Shown here piece after piece: positions 43,692-53,865 of a stretch of DNA of 64,000 nucleotides (the first letter of the stretch is position 1; the number at the start of each line of letters is the position of its first letter). Source of the DNA: Castellaniella sp. (GTDB taxonomy: Bacteria; Pseudomonadota; Gammaproteobacteria; Burkholderiales; Burkholderiaceae_B); contig NZ_SCQN01000039.1 of assembly GCF_004321985.1 (NCBI RefSeq), forward strand, positions 62,001 to 126,000, in the 5' to 3' direction. The notes beneath the pieces are model-generated. The model did not search any database and was not told the DNA's origin. It worked only from the letters and a program-made list of their open reading frames with translations. The translations under genes and the position numbers were made by a program.

Positions 43692-44855
43692 GTGGCAAAC
43701 AACGATTTTCTCTTCACCTCTGAATCTGTCTCCGAAGGTCACCCCGACAAGGTCGCTGACCAGATCTCGGACGCCATTCTCGACGCATTGCTCGAACAGG
43801 ACCCCAATTCCCGGGTTGCCGCCGAGACGCTTTGCAATACCGGGCTGGTGGTGCTGGCTGGTGAAATCACCACCCGCGCGAACGTGGACTACATCCAGGT
43901 CGCGCGCGACACCATCCGCCGCATCGGCTATGACAATACCGAATACGGCATCGACTACAAGGGCTGCGCGGTTTTGGTGGCCTATGACAAGCAGTCTCCG
44001 GACATCGCCCAGGGCGTGGACCGCACCCCCGAGGAAATCCTGAACCAGGGCGCCGGCGACCAGGGCCTGATGTTCGGCTACGCTTGCGACGAGACGCCGG
44101 ATCTGATGCCGGCCCCCATCTGGTATGCCCACCGCATCGTGCAACGGCAGTCCGAGCTGCGCAAGGACGGCCGCCTGCCGTGGCTGCGCCCGGATGCCAA
44201 ATCCCAGGTCACCTTCCGCTATCTCGACGGCAAGCCGGCCGAGGTCGATACGGTCGTGCTGTCCACTCAGCACCACCCCGATATTTCGCAGGCCGAGATC
44301 CGCGATGCGGTGATCAAGCACATCATTCGCCCCGTGTTCCCGGCGGGCCTGCTGACCGACCACACGAAATTCCTGGTCAATCCCACTGGCAAGTTCGTGG
44401 TGGGCGGCCCGCAGGGCGATTGCGGCCTGACCGGGCGCAAGATCATCGTGGATACCTACGGCGGCGCCTGCCCGCACGGCGGTGGCGCGTTCTCCGGGAA
44501 GGACCCGTCCAAGGTCGACCGCTCGGCCGCCTATGCGGCGCGCTACGTGGCGAAGAACATCGTGGCGGCGGGTCTCGCGCGCCAGTGCCAGATCCAGATC
44601 AGCTATGCCATCGGCGTGGCGGAGCCCATCAACATCACGGTCTACACCGAAGGCACGGGCGTGATCCCCGATGACCAGATCGCGCGTGTGGTGCGCGAGC
44701 ATTTCGATCTGCGTCCGCGCGGCATCATCGAAATGCTGGATCTGCTGCGTCCCATCTATACCAAGTCGGCCGCTTATGGCCACTTTGGCCGCAGCGAGCC
44801 TGAATTCAGCTGGGAGGCGACCGACAAGGTCCAGGTCCTGAAGGCAGCTGCCTGA
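43692..44855 (+). CDS. metK: S-adenosylmethionine synthetase
   Basis: Makes SAM from methionine and ATP (387 aa, cytoplasmic tetramer). [20 protein letters not shown] (Mg/ATP), [16 protein letters not shown] (signature 1) and [19 protein letters not shown] (signature 2, P-loop) are intact. The GTG start follows AAAGGA. It is separated from ahcY by 232 bp containing a SAH riboswitch and its own promoter. Confidence 0.98.
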   Translation: MANNDFLFTSESVSEGHPDKVADQISDAILDALLEQDPNSRVAAETLCNTGLVVLAGEITTRANVDYIQVARDTIRRIGYDNTEYGIDYKGCAVLVAYDKQSPDIAQGVDRTPEEILNQGAGDQGLMFGYACDETPDLMPAPIWYAHRIVQRQSELRKDGRLPWLRPDAKSQVTFRYLDGKPAEVDTVVLSTQHHPDISQAEIRDAVIKHIIRPVFPAGLLTDHTKFLVNPTGKFVVGGPQGDCGLTGRKIIVDTYGGACPHGGGAFSGKDPSKVDRSAAYAARYVAKNIVAAGLARQCQIQISYAIGVAEPINITVYTEGTGVIPDDQIARVVREHFDLRPRGIIEMLDLLRPIYTKSAAYGHFGRSEPEFSWEATDKVQVLKAAA

Positions 44856-44915
44856 CCGTCTTCGGACAGTCTGTTGCGGCGGGATCGGCTGGCAGGCTGG
44901 TCCCGCCGCTTCGTT

Positions 44916-44921
44916 TATAAT
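44916..44921 (+). promoter_or_regulatory. -10 hexamer for the SAH-riboswitch/ahcY transcript
   Basis: A perfect TATAAT ends 10 bp before the first paired base of the SAH riboswitch, so transcription should begin just before P1. No clear -35 is seen 16-18 bp upstream. Confidence 0.65.
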
Positions 44922-44931
44922 GTCCCCCTTC

Positions 44932-45022
44932 TCCTGAGGGGCGCTGCACCGGCCCCGCCGCCCGTTCATTGGGCGCTGCAGCGGGCCGCCAGGCTCAGGA
45001 ACCTTCTTCATGAACGGCGCCC
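44932..45022 (+). ncRNA. SAH riboswitch upstream of ahcY
   Basis: Matches the S-adenosylhomocysteine aptamer in order: P1 TCCTGAG, core GGGCGCTGCA, an extended P2 (GGCCCCGC / GCGGGCC), GCCAGGCTCAGGA closing P1, and a 3' segment AACGGCGCCC whose GGCGCCC pairs with GGGCGC as the pseudoknot. SAH binding normally turns expression on, matching ahcY, which removes SAH. The P2 loop carries a second exact copy of GGGCGCTGCA at 44971-44980. No covariance model was run. Confidence 0.93.
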
Positions 45023-45087
45023 ATCATTGCCCCGCGCGGGTATGGTGGGTCGCTCATCATCTCTGACGTGGGCTCTACAGGAACGAC

Positions 45088-46494
45088 ATGAGCACTGCAC
45101 ACGATTACGCTGTCGCCGATATCACGCTGGCCGATTGGGGTCGCCGCGAGATCGCCATCGCAGAAACCGAAATGCCCGGCCTGATGGCCACCCGCGAAGA
45201 ATACGCTGCGCAGCAGCCGCTGAAGGGCGCGCGCATTGCGGGCAGCATTCACATGACCATCCAGACGGCGGTCCTGATCGAAACGCTGAAGGCCCTGGGC
45301 GCCCAGGTCCGTTGGGCTTCCTGCAACATTTTCTCCACCCAGGATCACGCAGCCGCCGCGATCGCCGCCGGCGGCTCGCCGGTGTTTGCCGTCAAGGGCG
45401 AGTCCCTGGAAGACTACTGGCAGTACACGCACCGCATCTTCGAATGGCCAGGCGAGCCTGCCAACATGATTCTGGACGATGGCGGCGATGCGACCCTGCT
45501 GCTGCATCTGGGCGCGCGTGCCGAGACCGATGCTTCGGCGATCGCCAATCCGACCAGCGAAGAAGAGCGCGTGCTCTTTGCCGCCATCAAGGCGCATCTG
45601 GCCAAGGACCCCAAGTGGTATTCCAGCCGCCTGTCGCACATCAAGGGCGTGACCGAGGAAACGACCACGGGCGTACACCGCCTGTACCAAATGTCCAAGC
45701 GGGGCGAACTCAAAATCCCGGCGATCAACGTCAATGATTCGGTCACCAAGTCCAAGTTCGACAACCTTTACGGTTGCCGTGAATCGCTGGTGGACGGCAT
45801 CAAGCGCGCCACCGACGTGATGGTGGCGGGCAAGATCGCCGTCGTCTGTGGCTTCGGCGATGTGGGCAAGGGTTGCGCCCAGGCGCTGGCGGCCCTGCGG
45901 GCCCAGGTCTGGGTGACTGAAGCTGATCCCATCTGCGCGCTGCAGGCGGCGATGGAAGGCTATCGCGTGGTTGACTTGGGCGACGCTGGCGTGGTGGAAC
46001 AGGCCGATATCTTCGTCACGGCTACCGGCAACTATCACGTGATCGGGCGGGACCACCTGTACCGCATGAAAGATCAGGCCATCGTCTGCAACATCGGGCA
46101 CTTCGACAGCGAAATCGACGTGGCCTCGGTGGAAGATCTGAAGTGGGAAGAGATCAAGCCCCAGGTCGATCACATCATCTTCCCGGACGGCAAGCGCGTC
46201 ATCCTGCTGGCCAAGGGCCGGCTGGTGAACCTGGGCTGCGCGACGGGCCACCCGTCCTTCGTGATGTCGGCATCCTTCACCAACCAGACCATGGCGCAGA
46301 TCGAGCTGTTCACCCGGGGCGGGCATTACGCCACGGGCCAGGTCTATGTGCTGCCCAAGCACCTGGATGAGAAGGTCGCCCGTCTGCATCTGAAGAAGCT
46401 GGGCGCACGCCTGACGACCATGACGCATAAGCAGGCCGATTACATCGGCGTTCCGGTCGAGGGCCCGTACAAGTCCGACATGTATCGTTATTGA
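45088..46494 (+). CDS. ahcY: Adenosylhomocysteinase
   Basis: Hydrolyses S-adenosylhomocysteine to adenosine and homocysteine (468 aa, NAD-dependent). Seen: [42 protein letters not shown] (substrate Lys/Asp), [17 protein letters not shown] (NAD loop) and the C-terminal [13 protein letters not shown]. It contains the ~40-residue insertion usual for proteobacterial enzymes. Start ATG 45088 lies 65 bp after the riboswitch; AGGAAC precedes it. Antisense ORFs of 477 and 494 aa here are shadows. Confidence 0.98.
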   Translation: MSTAHDYAVADITLADWGRREIAIAETEMPGLMATREEYAAQQPLKGARIAGSIHMTIQTAVLIETLKALGAQVRWASCNIFSTQDHAAAAIAAGGSPVFAVKGESLEDYWQYTHRIFEWPGEPANMILDDGGDATLLLHLGARAETDASAIANPTSEEERVLFAAIKAHLAKDPKWYSSRLSHIKGVTEETTTGVHRLYQMSKRGELKIPAINVNDSVTKSKFDNLYGCRESLVDGIKRATDVMVAGKIAVVCGFGDVGKGCAQALAALRAQVWVTEADPICALQAAMEGYRVVDLGDAGVVEQADIFVTATGNYHVIGRDHLYRMKDQAIVCNIGHFDSEIDVASVEDLKWEEIKPQVDHIIFPDGKRVILLAKGRLVNLGCATGHPSFVMSASFTNQTMAQIELFTRGGHYATGQVYVLPKHLDEKVARLHLKKLGARLTTMTHKQADYIGVPVEGPYKSDMYRY

Positions 46495-46533
46495 TCGGTC
46501 GGTGGCACCGCAACCGTCTTTCTGGAGCCGTTC

Positions 46534-46872
46534 ATGATGTTATTGCTCGTCTGGATCCTGAATGCCGTGGCCTTGCTGGTCGTGGCGTATATCCTGCCCG
46601 GAATCACCGTGGCTTCCTTCGGATCGGCTCTGATTGCGGCGCTGGTGCTGGGGCTGCTGAACGCGGTCGTCAAGCCGCTGCTGATCCTGCTCACATTGCC
46701 GCTCACGGTGGTGACGCTGGGGCTGTTCCTGTTCGTACTCAACGCCCTGGTCTTCTGGCTGGCCGGCTCCATCCTGCGCGGCTTTCAGGTGGACGGGTTC
46801 TGGTGGGCCGTGATTGGCGCCATCGTCTACAGCATCGTGTCCACGGCGCTGACGGGGCTGCTGGTTTCATGA
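46534..46872 (+). CDS. Phage-holin-like (PF04020) membrane protein
   Basis: A 112-aa, very hydrophobic protein with about four helices (LLVWILNAVALLVVAYILPG, ALIAALVLGLLNAVVKPLLI, FLFVLNALVFWLAG, AVIGAIVYSIVSTALTGLLV). The N-A-V-V-K-P-L pattern is typical of the family also called phage holin family 4 or YvlD-like; most members are chromosomal, not phage. It sits 39 bp after ahcY, and its stop overlaps the metF ATG, so its amount is tied to MetF. Function in the methyl cycle is unknown. Confidence 0.88.
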   Translation: MMLLLVWILNAVALLVVAYILPGITVASFGSALIAALVLGLLNAVVKPLLILLTLPLTVVTLGLFLFVLNALVFWLAGSILRGFQVDGFWWAVIGAIVYSIVSTALTGLLVS

Positions 46873-47708
46873 ATCCCGCGCAGACGGTCAGCCTGGAGTA
46901 CTATCCGCCGCGCGACATTGCGGCTCAGGAACGCCTGGTGCGGTCCGCCAAGCGCTTGTCCGCCCTGAATCCGGCGTACGTCAGTGTCACGTTCGGCGCG
47001 GGCGGCTCGACGCGCGCCGGTACGGTGGATACGGTCCAGATGCTGCAGAACCTGGGGTCCGAAGTGGCGCCTCACCTGTCCTGCATGGGAGCGAGCCGCG
47101 CGGATCTCCAGGCAATCCTGGACGACTACCAGGCGCGTGGCATCCGCCGCCTGGTGGCCTTGCGCGGCGACATGCCCTCCGGCATGGGCGGGGACACGGG
47201 TGACCTGCACCATGCCAGCGAACTGGTTGCCTTTGTGCGCGAGCGCTACGGCGACCAATTCCACATCGAGGTGGCGGCCTACCCCGAAATGCACCCGCAG
47301 GCGCAGAGTAGCGAACACGACCTGCAGCACTTCGTGGACAAGGTCCGCGCCGGTGCCGACGGCGCCATCACACAGTATTTCTACAATCCGGATGCGTATT
47401 TCCACTTCGTGGACAGGGTACGGGCCCGGGGCCTGGATATTCCGGTCACACCCGGCATCATGCCCATCACCAATTACACGCAACTGGCGCGGTTCTCCGA
47501 GATGTGCGGCGCGGAGATCCCTCGCTGGATGCGCCTGCGGCTGCAGGGATTCGGCGACGACAAGGCCTCGATCCGCGCCTTTGGCGTGGACGTGGTGACC
47601 CAGCTGGTGGCCCAGTTGCTGGAGCAGGACGCGCCGGGCGTGCACTTCTATACGCTGAACCACGCCGACGCGGTGGCGCAGATCTGCGCCAATCTGGGGG
47701 TGCGTTAG
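46869..47708 (+). CDS. metF: Methylenetetrahydrofolate reductase
   Basis: FAD enzyme (279 aa) reducing 5,10-methylene-THF to 5-methyl-THF, the methyl donor for homocysteine. SLEYYPPRD (usually SFEFFPP), VSVTFGAGGSTR, RGDMPSGMG, AAYPEMHPQAQ and the flavin region DGAITQYFYNPDAYFHF are seen. ATG 46869 overlaps the holin-like stop (ATGA), so the ORF-track version starting in that gene is too long. Together with ahcY and metK it completes three steps of the methyl cycle. Confidence 0.96.
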   Translation: MNPAQTVSLEYYPPRDIAAQERLVRSAKRLSALNPAYVSVTFGAGGSTRAGTVDTVQMLQNLGSEVAPHLSCMGASRADLQAILDDYQARGIRRLVALRGDMPSGMGGDTGDLHHASELVAFVRERYGDQFHIEVAAYPEMHPQAQSSEHDLQHFVDKVRAGADGAITQYFYNPDAYFHFVDRVRARGLDIPVTPGIMPITNYTQLARFSEMCGAEIPRWMRLRLQGFGDDKASIRAFGVDVVTQLVAQLLEQDAPGVHFYTLNHADAVAQICANLGVR

Positions 47709-47757
47709 GCGGCGGATGGGCGGCGGATCGGTGCGCACCCGTGCGCGCGCCGGGGGT

Positions 47758-48411
47758 TTACAGTTCCCGCGCGGGTACCGCCCAGCCCATGTCCGTCAGG
47801 ATGGAATCCAGCCGTACGTCGTGCGTCGCCGGCGTGTAGGGCTGGCTGCCCAGATCCCCGCAGGCCCAGGCGATGCCCAGGCTCGTGAACGGGTGGCCAG
47901 CGGTCTTCAGCGCGGCCAGGGTGCGGTCGTAGTAGCCGCCACCGTATCCCAGGCGGTCGCCCTGGCGGGTATACCCCAGGGTAGGGACCAGAACGATGTC
48001 GGGCGCCGAGACCTCGGGGCCGTCCGGCTCCTGGATGCCGTAGGGGCCGGCGTGCAGTGGGGTGTCCGGATCCCAGCGTCGGAACGCCAGGGGCTCGTCC
48101 TTGCCCCTCACGACTGGCAGTGAGATCGTCAGGGTGTCGTCCGTCGCCCACTGGGTCAGCAGCGGTTGCAGCTCAGGTTCTTCGTCCATGGACCAGAAGG
48201 CGGCGATGTGGCGGACGTCGGGGCGGCCAGACTTGCGCAGGCGCGTGCGGTTGGTGGCCAGCCAGGTGTAGAGACGGCCGCGGATGAGCAGTGCGCCCCG
48301 GTCCCGGTCCTGGGGCGACATCTGGCGGCGTAGCTGTTTCAGTCGCCCTCTCAGGGGGAGTGCGGTATCCTGTGCGTTCTGAATCATGGTGGGCCGTTTG
48401 GTGGTGTTCAT
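47758..48411 (-). CDS. 5-formyltetrahydrofolate cyclo-ligase
   Basis: Returns 5-formyl-THF to the active folate pool using ATP (217 aa). The family block DIVLVPTLGYTRQGDRLGYG followed by GGYYDRTLA and the N-terminal LRGRLKQLRRQMSPQDR are typical. It is convergent with metF (49 bp, GC-rich, no clear terminator) and divergent from the lytic transglycosylase. M1 at 48411 or M9 at 48387 could be the start; the first is directly adjacent to an in-frame ATG of the neighbour on the other strand. Confidence 0.92.
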   Translation of the reverse strand: MNTTKRPTMIQNAQDTALPLRGRLKQLRRQMSPQDRDRGALLIRGRLYTWLATNRTRLRKSGRPDVRHIAAFWSMDEEPELQPLLTQWATDDTLTISLPVVRGKDEPLAFRRWDPDTPLHAGPYGIQEPDGPEVSAPDIVLVPTLGYTRQGDRLGYGGGYYDRTLAALKTAGHPFTSLGIAWACGDLGSQPYTPATHDVRLDSILTDMGWAVPAREL

Positions 48412-48477
48412 ATGGGGTTTCTGGACATTCTAAGGGATTGTGACGCGGTGGACCCGACCCCCTCGGCGGCCCCGAAG

Positions 48478-50616
48478 ATGCGCCGCCATCCCCTGATCTG
48501 GAGCTTGCTGGGCCTGACGCTGGGCCTCACGGGCTGCGCGGGCGCGCAGGCGCCCACGGCCTCCGAACAGCAGGCCGGCGAGGCGCCTGTTGCCGAAATG
48601 GCGCCGGTCGCTTCTGCAGCCCCGACCGCTGCGACTCCGGCTACTGCGGCGTCGACGCCCACCGCGCCCGTTGCACCTGTGGTGGCGGCGCCGGCCGCTC
48701 CTGTGGTGCCAGCCGTCACGCCCTATGTGGCCCCGTCCGTTCCGCCGGCGGCCCGCCAGGCCGTCCTGGATGCCTACGATGCTGTGCAGAAGAACCGCTG
48801 GTCGGATCTGGATGCCCTGGTGCCAGCCGCCAGTGCGGACCCAGTCTTGGGCATGTATCCGCGCTACTGGTCGCTGCAGCATCAGCTTCAACTGGGCACG
48901 GCGCCTGTTCCGCAGGCTGCGCTGCAGCAGTTTCTGACCGACTACCCTGGCACCTATCTGTCCAGCCAGCTTCGTGACCAGTGGATCATCGCCGCCGCGC
49001 GCAGTGGCGATTATGCCCAGGCGCTGCGCCTGGATCCCGGGCCCGACCCATCGTCCCGCGTCCAGTGCTCGCAACTGTTGTCGCGGCAACTCACTGGCCA
49101 GAAAATCCGTTCCACCGATTTCCTCAGCGCCTATCAGCCGAATTCGGACTGCTGGGATCTGCTGGACCAGTTGGCGGCGGCTCATGTGCTCAGCCGCAAG
49201 GAACTCAATGGCCTGTTGCGCGACACGTTGGAGACCGGGAAGTCGGGGCAGATCAGCCGGGTGGCGGCGGCCGTATTTGACGACCAGGGCATGGTGCAGT
49301 TCGCTGCGCTCATGAAGAATCCCCGCCACTGGCTGGAGTCGCGTTCGCAGCCGCGCGCAGCCATCGACTTCGAGTTGGCCGAGGTCGCACTGGCGCGCCT
49401 GGCGCGCAGCGACGACCGGGCCGAAGCTGCGCAGTACGTCCGCGACCATTGGGCACGCTGGATTCCGGCAGCCGACATGCAATGGGTCTGGGGGCAGTTT
49501 GGCCTGGTGTCGGCGTTAAGCATGGACCCGGACGCCGCGCGCTGGTATCGGGATTCTGGCTATGTTCCCATGACCGATTTCAATCATGCCTGGGAAGTCC
49601 GTGCAGAGCTGCGGTCTTCGCCGATTCATTGGGATCGGGTGGCCATCGCGATTCGCAAGATGACGGCTCGCCAGGCGGACGAGCCAGTCTGGCGTTACTG
49701 GTACGGCAGGGCGCTGCAGGCCCAGGGCAATCAGAAGGCGGCACGCCAGTATTTTGGGTCCATCACCACGGACCTCGGTTTTTACGGCCAGCTTGCGTCC
49801 GAGGCGCTCGGCAAGAATCCGTACATGCCGCAGCAGCCGGGTCCAGTGGCGGCTGGCTGGGTGTCTCAGGCTCGTCATAACACAGGGCTGGAGCGCGCGG
49901 TGTCGCTGTTCGACCTGGGGTGGCGCCGTCAGGCGGTACCCGAATGGAACTACGCGCTGCGGGGAATGAGTGACCCACAGCTGCGCGGCGCGGCCGAATT
50001 CGCGCGCGAGCAGCAGATCTATGACCGGGTGGTGAATACGTCGTTGCAGACCCGGCATGTGGTGGATTTCAGCCAGCGATTCATTGCGCCGTTCGAAGGT
50101 CGGGTCGCGGCCAAGGCGAAACAGGTCAATCTGGATCCGGCCTGGGTCTACGGTCTGATTCGCCAGGAATCCCGCTTCATGACGGATGCGCATTCGCACG
50201 TGGGGGCGTCCGGGCTGATGCAACTCATGCCGTCCACGGCGCGCTGGGTGGCGCGCAAGATCGGGATGAAGGGCTTCAAGCCGTCCGAGGTCAATGATTT
50301 CGACACCAACACGGTGTTGGGCACCAGCTATCTGAGCATGGTGCTGCAGGACCTGGGGGGCTCGCAGTTGCTGGCGACTGCGGGTTACAACGCGGGACCT
50401 GGCCGGCCCAAGCGCTGGCGGGCCGCGCTGCAGGCGCCCGTGGAAGGTGCGATCTTCGCCGAGACCATTCCGTTCACCGAAACCCGCCTCTATGTGAAGA
50501 ACGTCCTGTCTAATTCAGTCTATTACGCCACGTTGTTCTCCGGGCAGCCACATTCGCTGACGTCGCGCCTGGGGATGATCAGCCCGCTGACCGACACGCG
50601 GACTGCCTTGCCGTGA
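48478..50616 (+). CDS. slt: Soluble lytic murein transglycosylase, lipoprotein form
   Basis: Peptidoglycan-cleaving enzyme (712 aa). From ATG 48478 the N-terminus [20 protein letters not shown] is a lipoprotein signal with lipobox LTGC; a Pro/Ala/Thr-rich linker follows, then a long superhelical U/L domain, and the C-terminal SLT domain with [13 protein letters not shown] (catalytic Glu), [13 protein letters not shown] and [15 protein letters not shown]. The ORF-track start at 48412 abuts the divergent start codon and puts 22 polar residues before the signal. Overlaps cca by 4 bp. Confidence 0.93.
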   Translation: MRRHPLIWSLLGLTLGLTGCAGAQAPTASEQQAGEAPVAEMAPVASAAPTAATPATAASTPTAPVAPVVAAPAAPVVPAVTPYVAPSVPPAARQAVLDAYDAVQKNRWSDLDALVPAASADPVLGMYPRYWSLQHQLQLGTAPVPQAALQQFLTDYPGTYLSSQLRDQWIIAAARSGDYAQALRLDPGPDPSSRVQCSQLLSRQLTGQKIRSTDFLSAYQPNSDCWDLLDQLAAAHVLSRKELNGLLRDTLETGKSGQISRVAAAVFDDQGMVQFAALMKNPRHWLESRSQPRAAIDFELAEVALARLARSDDRAEAAQYVRDHWARWIPAADMQWVWGQFGLVSALSMDPDAARWYRDSGYVPMTDFNHAWEVRAELRSSPIHWDRVAIAIRKMTARQADEPVWRYWYGRALQAQGNQKAARQYFGSITTDLGFYGQLASEALGKNPYMPQQPGPVAAGWVSQARHNTGLERAVSLFDLGWRRQAVPEWNYALRGMSDPQLRGAAEFAREQQIYDRVVNTSLQTRHVVDFSQRFIAPFEGRVAAKAKQVNLDPAWVYGLIRQESRFMTDAHSHVGASGLMQLMPSTARWVARKIGMKGFKPSEVNDFDTNTVLGTSYLSMVLQDLGGSQLLATAGYNAGPGRPKRWRAALQAPVEGAIFAETIPFTETRLYVKNVLSNSVYYATLFSGQPHSLTSRLGMISPLTDTRTALP

Positions 50617-51737
50617 CGGTGATGGGTGTGGATGAAGCCACGCGCGGGCTGGACGTGTACATAGTGGGTGGTGCCGTGCGCGACGATCTGATGGGGTTGC
50701 CGGCCGGTGATCGTGACTGGGTGGTGGTAGGATCCACGCCCGAAGCGATGGTGGCGCGCGGGTTCGTGCCGGTCGGCGGCGACTTTCCGGTGTTCCTGCA
50801 TCCTCGCACACACGAGGAATACGCATTGGCCCGCACCGAGCGCAAGTCGGGCCGCGGCTATCACGGTTTTGTTTTCCACGCAGGACAGGACGTGACCCTG
50901 GCCGACGACCTGCGCCGCCGTGATCTGACGGTCAACGCGATCGCGCGGGCGGCCGATGGCACGCTGGTCGATCCGCTGGGCGGGGTGGCCGATATCCGGG
51001 CGCGTGTGCTGCGCCACGTCGGGTCGGCGTTCATCGAAGATCCCGTCCGGCTGCTGCGCCTGGCCCGGTTCGCCGCCCGGTTCCATGACTTTTCCATTGC
51101 ACCCGAGACCCTGGCGATGTGCCGCACGCTGGTGCGGGACGGCGAGGTCGATGCGCTGGTGCCCGAGCGGGTCTGGCAGGAATTCGCCAAGGGGCTGATG
51201 ACGGCGCACCCTTCGCGCATGCTGGAAGTGCTGGTCTCGTGCGGCGCACTCGAGCGCGTGGCCCCGGGTCTGGTCTGGGCACCCGAAGTCGCGGCTGGCC
51301 TGGATCGGGCGGCACAGCGCGGCCTGGATCTTGCGCAGCGTCATGCCCTGCTTTGCCGCTGCTCGGCCGTTGACCTGCAGTCGCGCCTGCGGGCTCCGTC
51401 CGCCTGCCGCGATCTGGCGAGATTGTTGCCCGGCCTGTTGCAGCGTCTGTCGGGTCTTGCATCGGATGCGTCGGGTGGCGGGGCGGTGGGCACGGCCGAC
51501 TGGCTGGACGTGCTGGAATCCTGCGATGCGCTGCGCCGCCCCGACCGCTTCGAGGCTCTGTTGGGAGCGGCTGCTTGTGTGTGCCAGAGCCTGCAGGCTG
51601 ATGTCTGGCTGGCCCGGCTGGCGGCTGTTCGGTCGGTCGATGCGGGCGCGATTGCGCGAGCCGCCGGCGGCGACCCTCAGCGGATCCGTGATGGCCTTCG
51701 GGCCGCGCGTACGCTGGCGTTGGAGCAACTGGGTTGA
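50613..51737 (+). CDS. cca: CCA tRNA nucleotidyltransferase
   Basis: Adds or repairs the 3' CCA of tRNAs (374 aa). [17 protein letters not shown] and the DRDWVVVG acidic motif form the class II nucleotidyltransferase site; [20 protein letters not shown] with [10 protein letters not shown] and [16 protein letters not shown] follow. No C-terminal HD phosphohydrolase domain is evident (E. coli enzyme is ~412 aa with HD). The GTG start overlaps the slt stop (GTGA); ATG 50622 is an alternative. Confidence 0.95.
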   Translation: MTVMGVDEATRGLDVYIVGGAVRDDLMGLPAGDRDWVVVGSTPEAMVARGFVPVGGDFPVFLHPRTHEEYALARTERKSGRGYHGFVFHAGQDVTLADDLRRRDLTVNAIARAADGTLVDPLGGVADIRARVLRHVGSAFIEDPVRLLRLARFAARFHDFSIAPETLAMCRTLVRDGEVDALVPERVWQEFAKGLMTAHPSRMLEVLVSCGALERVAPGLVWAPEVAAGLDRAAQRGLDLAQRHALLCRCSAVDLQSRLRAPSACRDLARLLPGLLQRLSGLASDASGGGAVGTADWLDVLESCDALRRPDRFEALLGAAACVCQSLQADVWLARLAAVRSVDAGAIARAAGGDPQRIRDGLRAARTLALEQLG

Positions 51738-51739
51738 CC

Positions 51740-52600
51740 ATGGACAAGATTCAGGCCGATGCCGTGAGGCCCGTGCTGGTTTTTGATTCGGGGATCGGGG
51801 GGCTGACGGTACTGCGCGAAGCGCGGCTGCTGATGCCGGAGCGTCGTTTCGTCTATGTGGCCGACGATGCCGGATTTCCTTATGGGGACTGGGACGAGCC
51901 GGGGTTGCGCGCTCGGCTGATCCTCCTGTTCGGAGAGTTGCTGCGGGTTCACCATCCGGTGCTGTGCATCGTCGCCTGCAACACGGCCTTCACGCTGGCG
52001 GGTGCCGACTTGCGTGCGGCCTTCCCGGGGATGACCTTCGTGGGCACGGTTCCCGCCATCAAGCCCGCCGCCGAGCGTACCCGGTCGGGCCTGGTATCCG
52101 TGCTGGCCACGCCAGGCACCGTGTGCCGCGAATATACGCGCACACTCATTCAGTCCTTCGCCTCGCGTTGCGAGGTCAATCTGGTGGGGTCCACTGAACT
52201 GGCCGGCATGGCCGAAGCCTATGTGCGCGGCGATGCCGTGGATGACGTCGCGGTGCGTGCCGAGATTGCTGACTGCTTTGTGCAGCGCGCCGATCGACAC
52301 ACCGATATCGTGGTGCTGGGCTGCACGCACTATCCCTTCATGACCAACGTCTTCCGGCGGCTGGCCCCATGGCCCGTGGATTGGCTGGATCCGGCCGAGG
52401 CGATCGCGCGCCGGGCGCGCAGCCTGCTGCTGCGTCCACCCAATGCGTTGCATCCGGCGGACGATGATGCTGCGTTCTTTACCAGCGGTACGCCGGACTT
52501 TGCGACGCGGCGGCTGATGAACAGCTTTGGGTTGCGAGTGACGGAGTCGGGAGGAATTGGGCCTGCCGTCCAGTTGGCGGGCGTACAGGCGGCACCCTAA
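51740..52600 (+). CDS. murI: Glutamate racemase
   Basis: Supplies D-glutamate for peptidoglycan (286 aa). [23 protein letters not shown] (usual form DNAxxPYG), IVACNTAFT with the first catalytic Cys and LGCTHYPFM with the second are in place. ATG 51740 is chosen; an in-frame TTG at 51734 overlaps the cca stop. The 3' end overlaps the convergent methyltransferase by 4 bp. Some divergence in the aspartate/Asn loop (DDAG instead of DNAN) is noted. Confidence 0.92.
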   Translation: MDKIQADAVRPVLVFDSGIGGLTVLREARLLMPERRFVYVADDAGFPYGDWDEPGLRARLILLFGELLRVHHPVLCIVACNTAFTLAGADLRAAFPGMTFVGTVPAIKPAAERTRSGLVSVLATPGTVCREYTRTLIQSFASRCEVNLVGSTELAGMAEAYVRGDAVDDVAVRAEIADCFVQRADRHTDIVVLGCTHYPFMTNVFRRLAPWPVDWLDPAEAIARRARSLLLRPPNALHPADDDAAFFTSGTPDFATRRLMNSFGLRVTESGGIGPAVQLAGVQAAP

Positions 52601-53778
52601 AGCCGGTCCCGCCGGTCCCCACGCGCAAAGCCCAGCAGCGGTGGAGCAATGCCTCGGCCCACAGCCATCACCTTGAACAGTTCCCCCATTTCAGCTTCGG
52701 ACAGCAGCGTGTTCAACGCAGTGAGTTGGCGCGCACGCAGTGCCGGGTCCTCGCCGGGTGCGCGGATCAGATCCGTCAGTCCAGCGTTCATCAGGAATCG
52801 TGCCTGGGACGTATAGCCCAGCACGTCCAGCCCACTGTCCAGCGCCGCGTCAGCCATGGCGGTGAAGTCCACGTGGGCAGTGATGTCCTGCAGGCCGGCG
52901 AGCACCAGCGGCTGGTCGTGGGCATGGTGGCGGAAGTGGCACATCAGCGTGCCCTGGGTGCGTTGCGGGTGGTAGTACTCGCGACGCGGAAAGCCGTAGT
53001 CGATGAGCAGCGCTGCACCTTTTTCCAGCCACAGACCCAGGTTGCGCATCCAGGCCTCGGCCTGCAGGTTGAGTTCCGACCGGTAGCCCGGCAGCGGCGG
53101 CATGCGGGCCGCGATCACGGCTGCCGTGGCGGGTGGCGCATCGTGCAGTACCCAGCGAAATGGGGCAGGCGCATCGGGGCGCGCATCTGTTGCCACGCCC
53201 AGCAGGGCCGGTGTCCCGGCCTCGGTCCATTGAAACAGGATCGCTGGCATGGCATCCAGGACCTCGTTGGCGACGACGCAGCCAGCGAAGGCGTGGGGCA
53301 AGGTGTCCAGCCACTGAACTTGGTTCCCCCAGGCAGCCAGGCGCTCCTGCTGGCGCGCGCGCAGATCGGCGGACAGCTCCAGAATGCGGTAGTCCACGGC
53401 TATGCCCAAATCCCGCAGCGCTGGAATCAGGGCGTCGGCGAGCGCCCCCGACCCGGCACCGAATTCCAGCACGGTCGATGACTGGCTGGCCGCCAGGATT
53501 TCCGCTACCTGGCGCGCCAGCGCCTGCCCGAACAGGGGGCTGGTTTCGGGGGCGGTGGTGAAATCGCCACCCTGGTGCAGCTTGGTGCTGCCGGCGCTGT
53601 AGTATCCCAGGCCGGGTTCGTAGAGCGCGACCTGCATCCAGTGCTCGAATGACAGCCAGCCGCCAGCGTCGGTGATACGCTGGGTGAGCATGGCGCGCAC
53701 TCGGTGGCCATGTTCGCGGGTCGCGTCGTCCACAGGCGGCAGGCCTGCGGGCAGGTGGATGGGAGGCAAGAGCATCAT
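52597..53778 (-). CDS. SAM-dependent methyltransferase, MidA/NDUFAF7 (DUF185) family
   Basis: A 393-aa class I methyltransferase. [20 protein letters not shown] and [20 protein letters not shown] are the family N-terminus; [17 protein letters not shown] is the SAM loop and [12 protein letters not shown] follows. In mitochondria NDUFAF7 methylates an Arg of complex I subunit NDUFS2; bacterial substrates are not settled. ATG 53778 is used; the ORF start at 53787 is a TTG. A TATGCT hexamer lies 8 nt before this ATG. Confidence 0.92.
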   Translation of the reverse strand: MMLLPPIHLPAGLPPVDDATREHGHRVRAMLTQRITDAGGWLSFEHWMQVALYEPGLGYYSAGSTKLHQGGDFTTAPETSPLFGQALARQVAEILAASQSSTVLEFGAGSGALADALIPALRDLGIAVDYRILELSADLRARQQERLAAWGNQVQWLDTLPHAFAGCVVANEVLDAMPAILFQWTEAGTPALLGVATDARPDAPAPFRWVLHDAPPATAAVIAARMPPLPGYRSELNLQAEAWMRNLGLWLEKGAALLIDYGFPRREYYHPQRTQGTLMCHFRHHAHDQPLVLAGLQDITAHVDFTAMADAALDSGLDVLGYTSQARFLMNAGLTDLIRAPGEDPALRARQLTALNTLLSEAEMGELFKVMAVGRGIAPPLLGFARGDRRDRL

Positions 53779-53865
53779 AGGGCGCAAGCATAGCAGGCGC
53801 GCGGGGGATATCTGTACTGATTATCCTGCTGCCTGGCTTGTGCGGGTTCGCCGGTCAGCCCCGTG

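Noticed and set aside
43527-46428. Two ~480-490-aa leftward ORFs opposite metK and ahcY
   Set aside because: Mirror the third-position bias of metK and ahcY and cover both riboswitches; no protein family features.
46534-46872. Prophage remnant (holin)
   Set aside because: No other phage genes, same codon style as neighbours, and coupled to metF; the family is mostly chromosomal.
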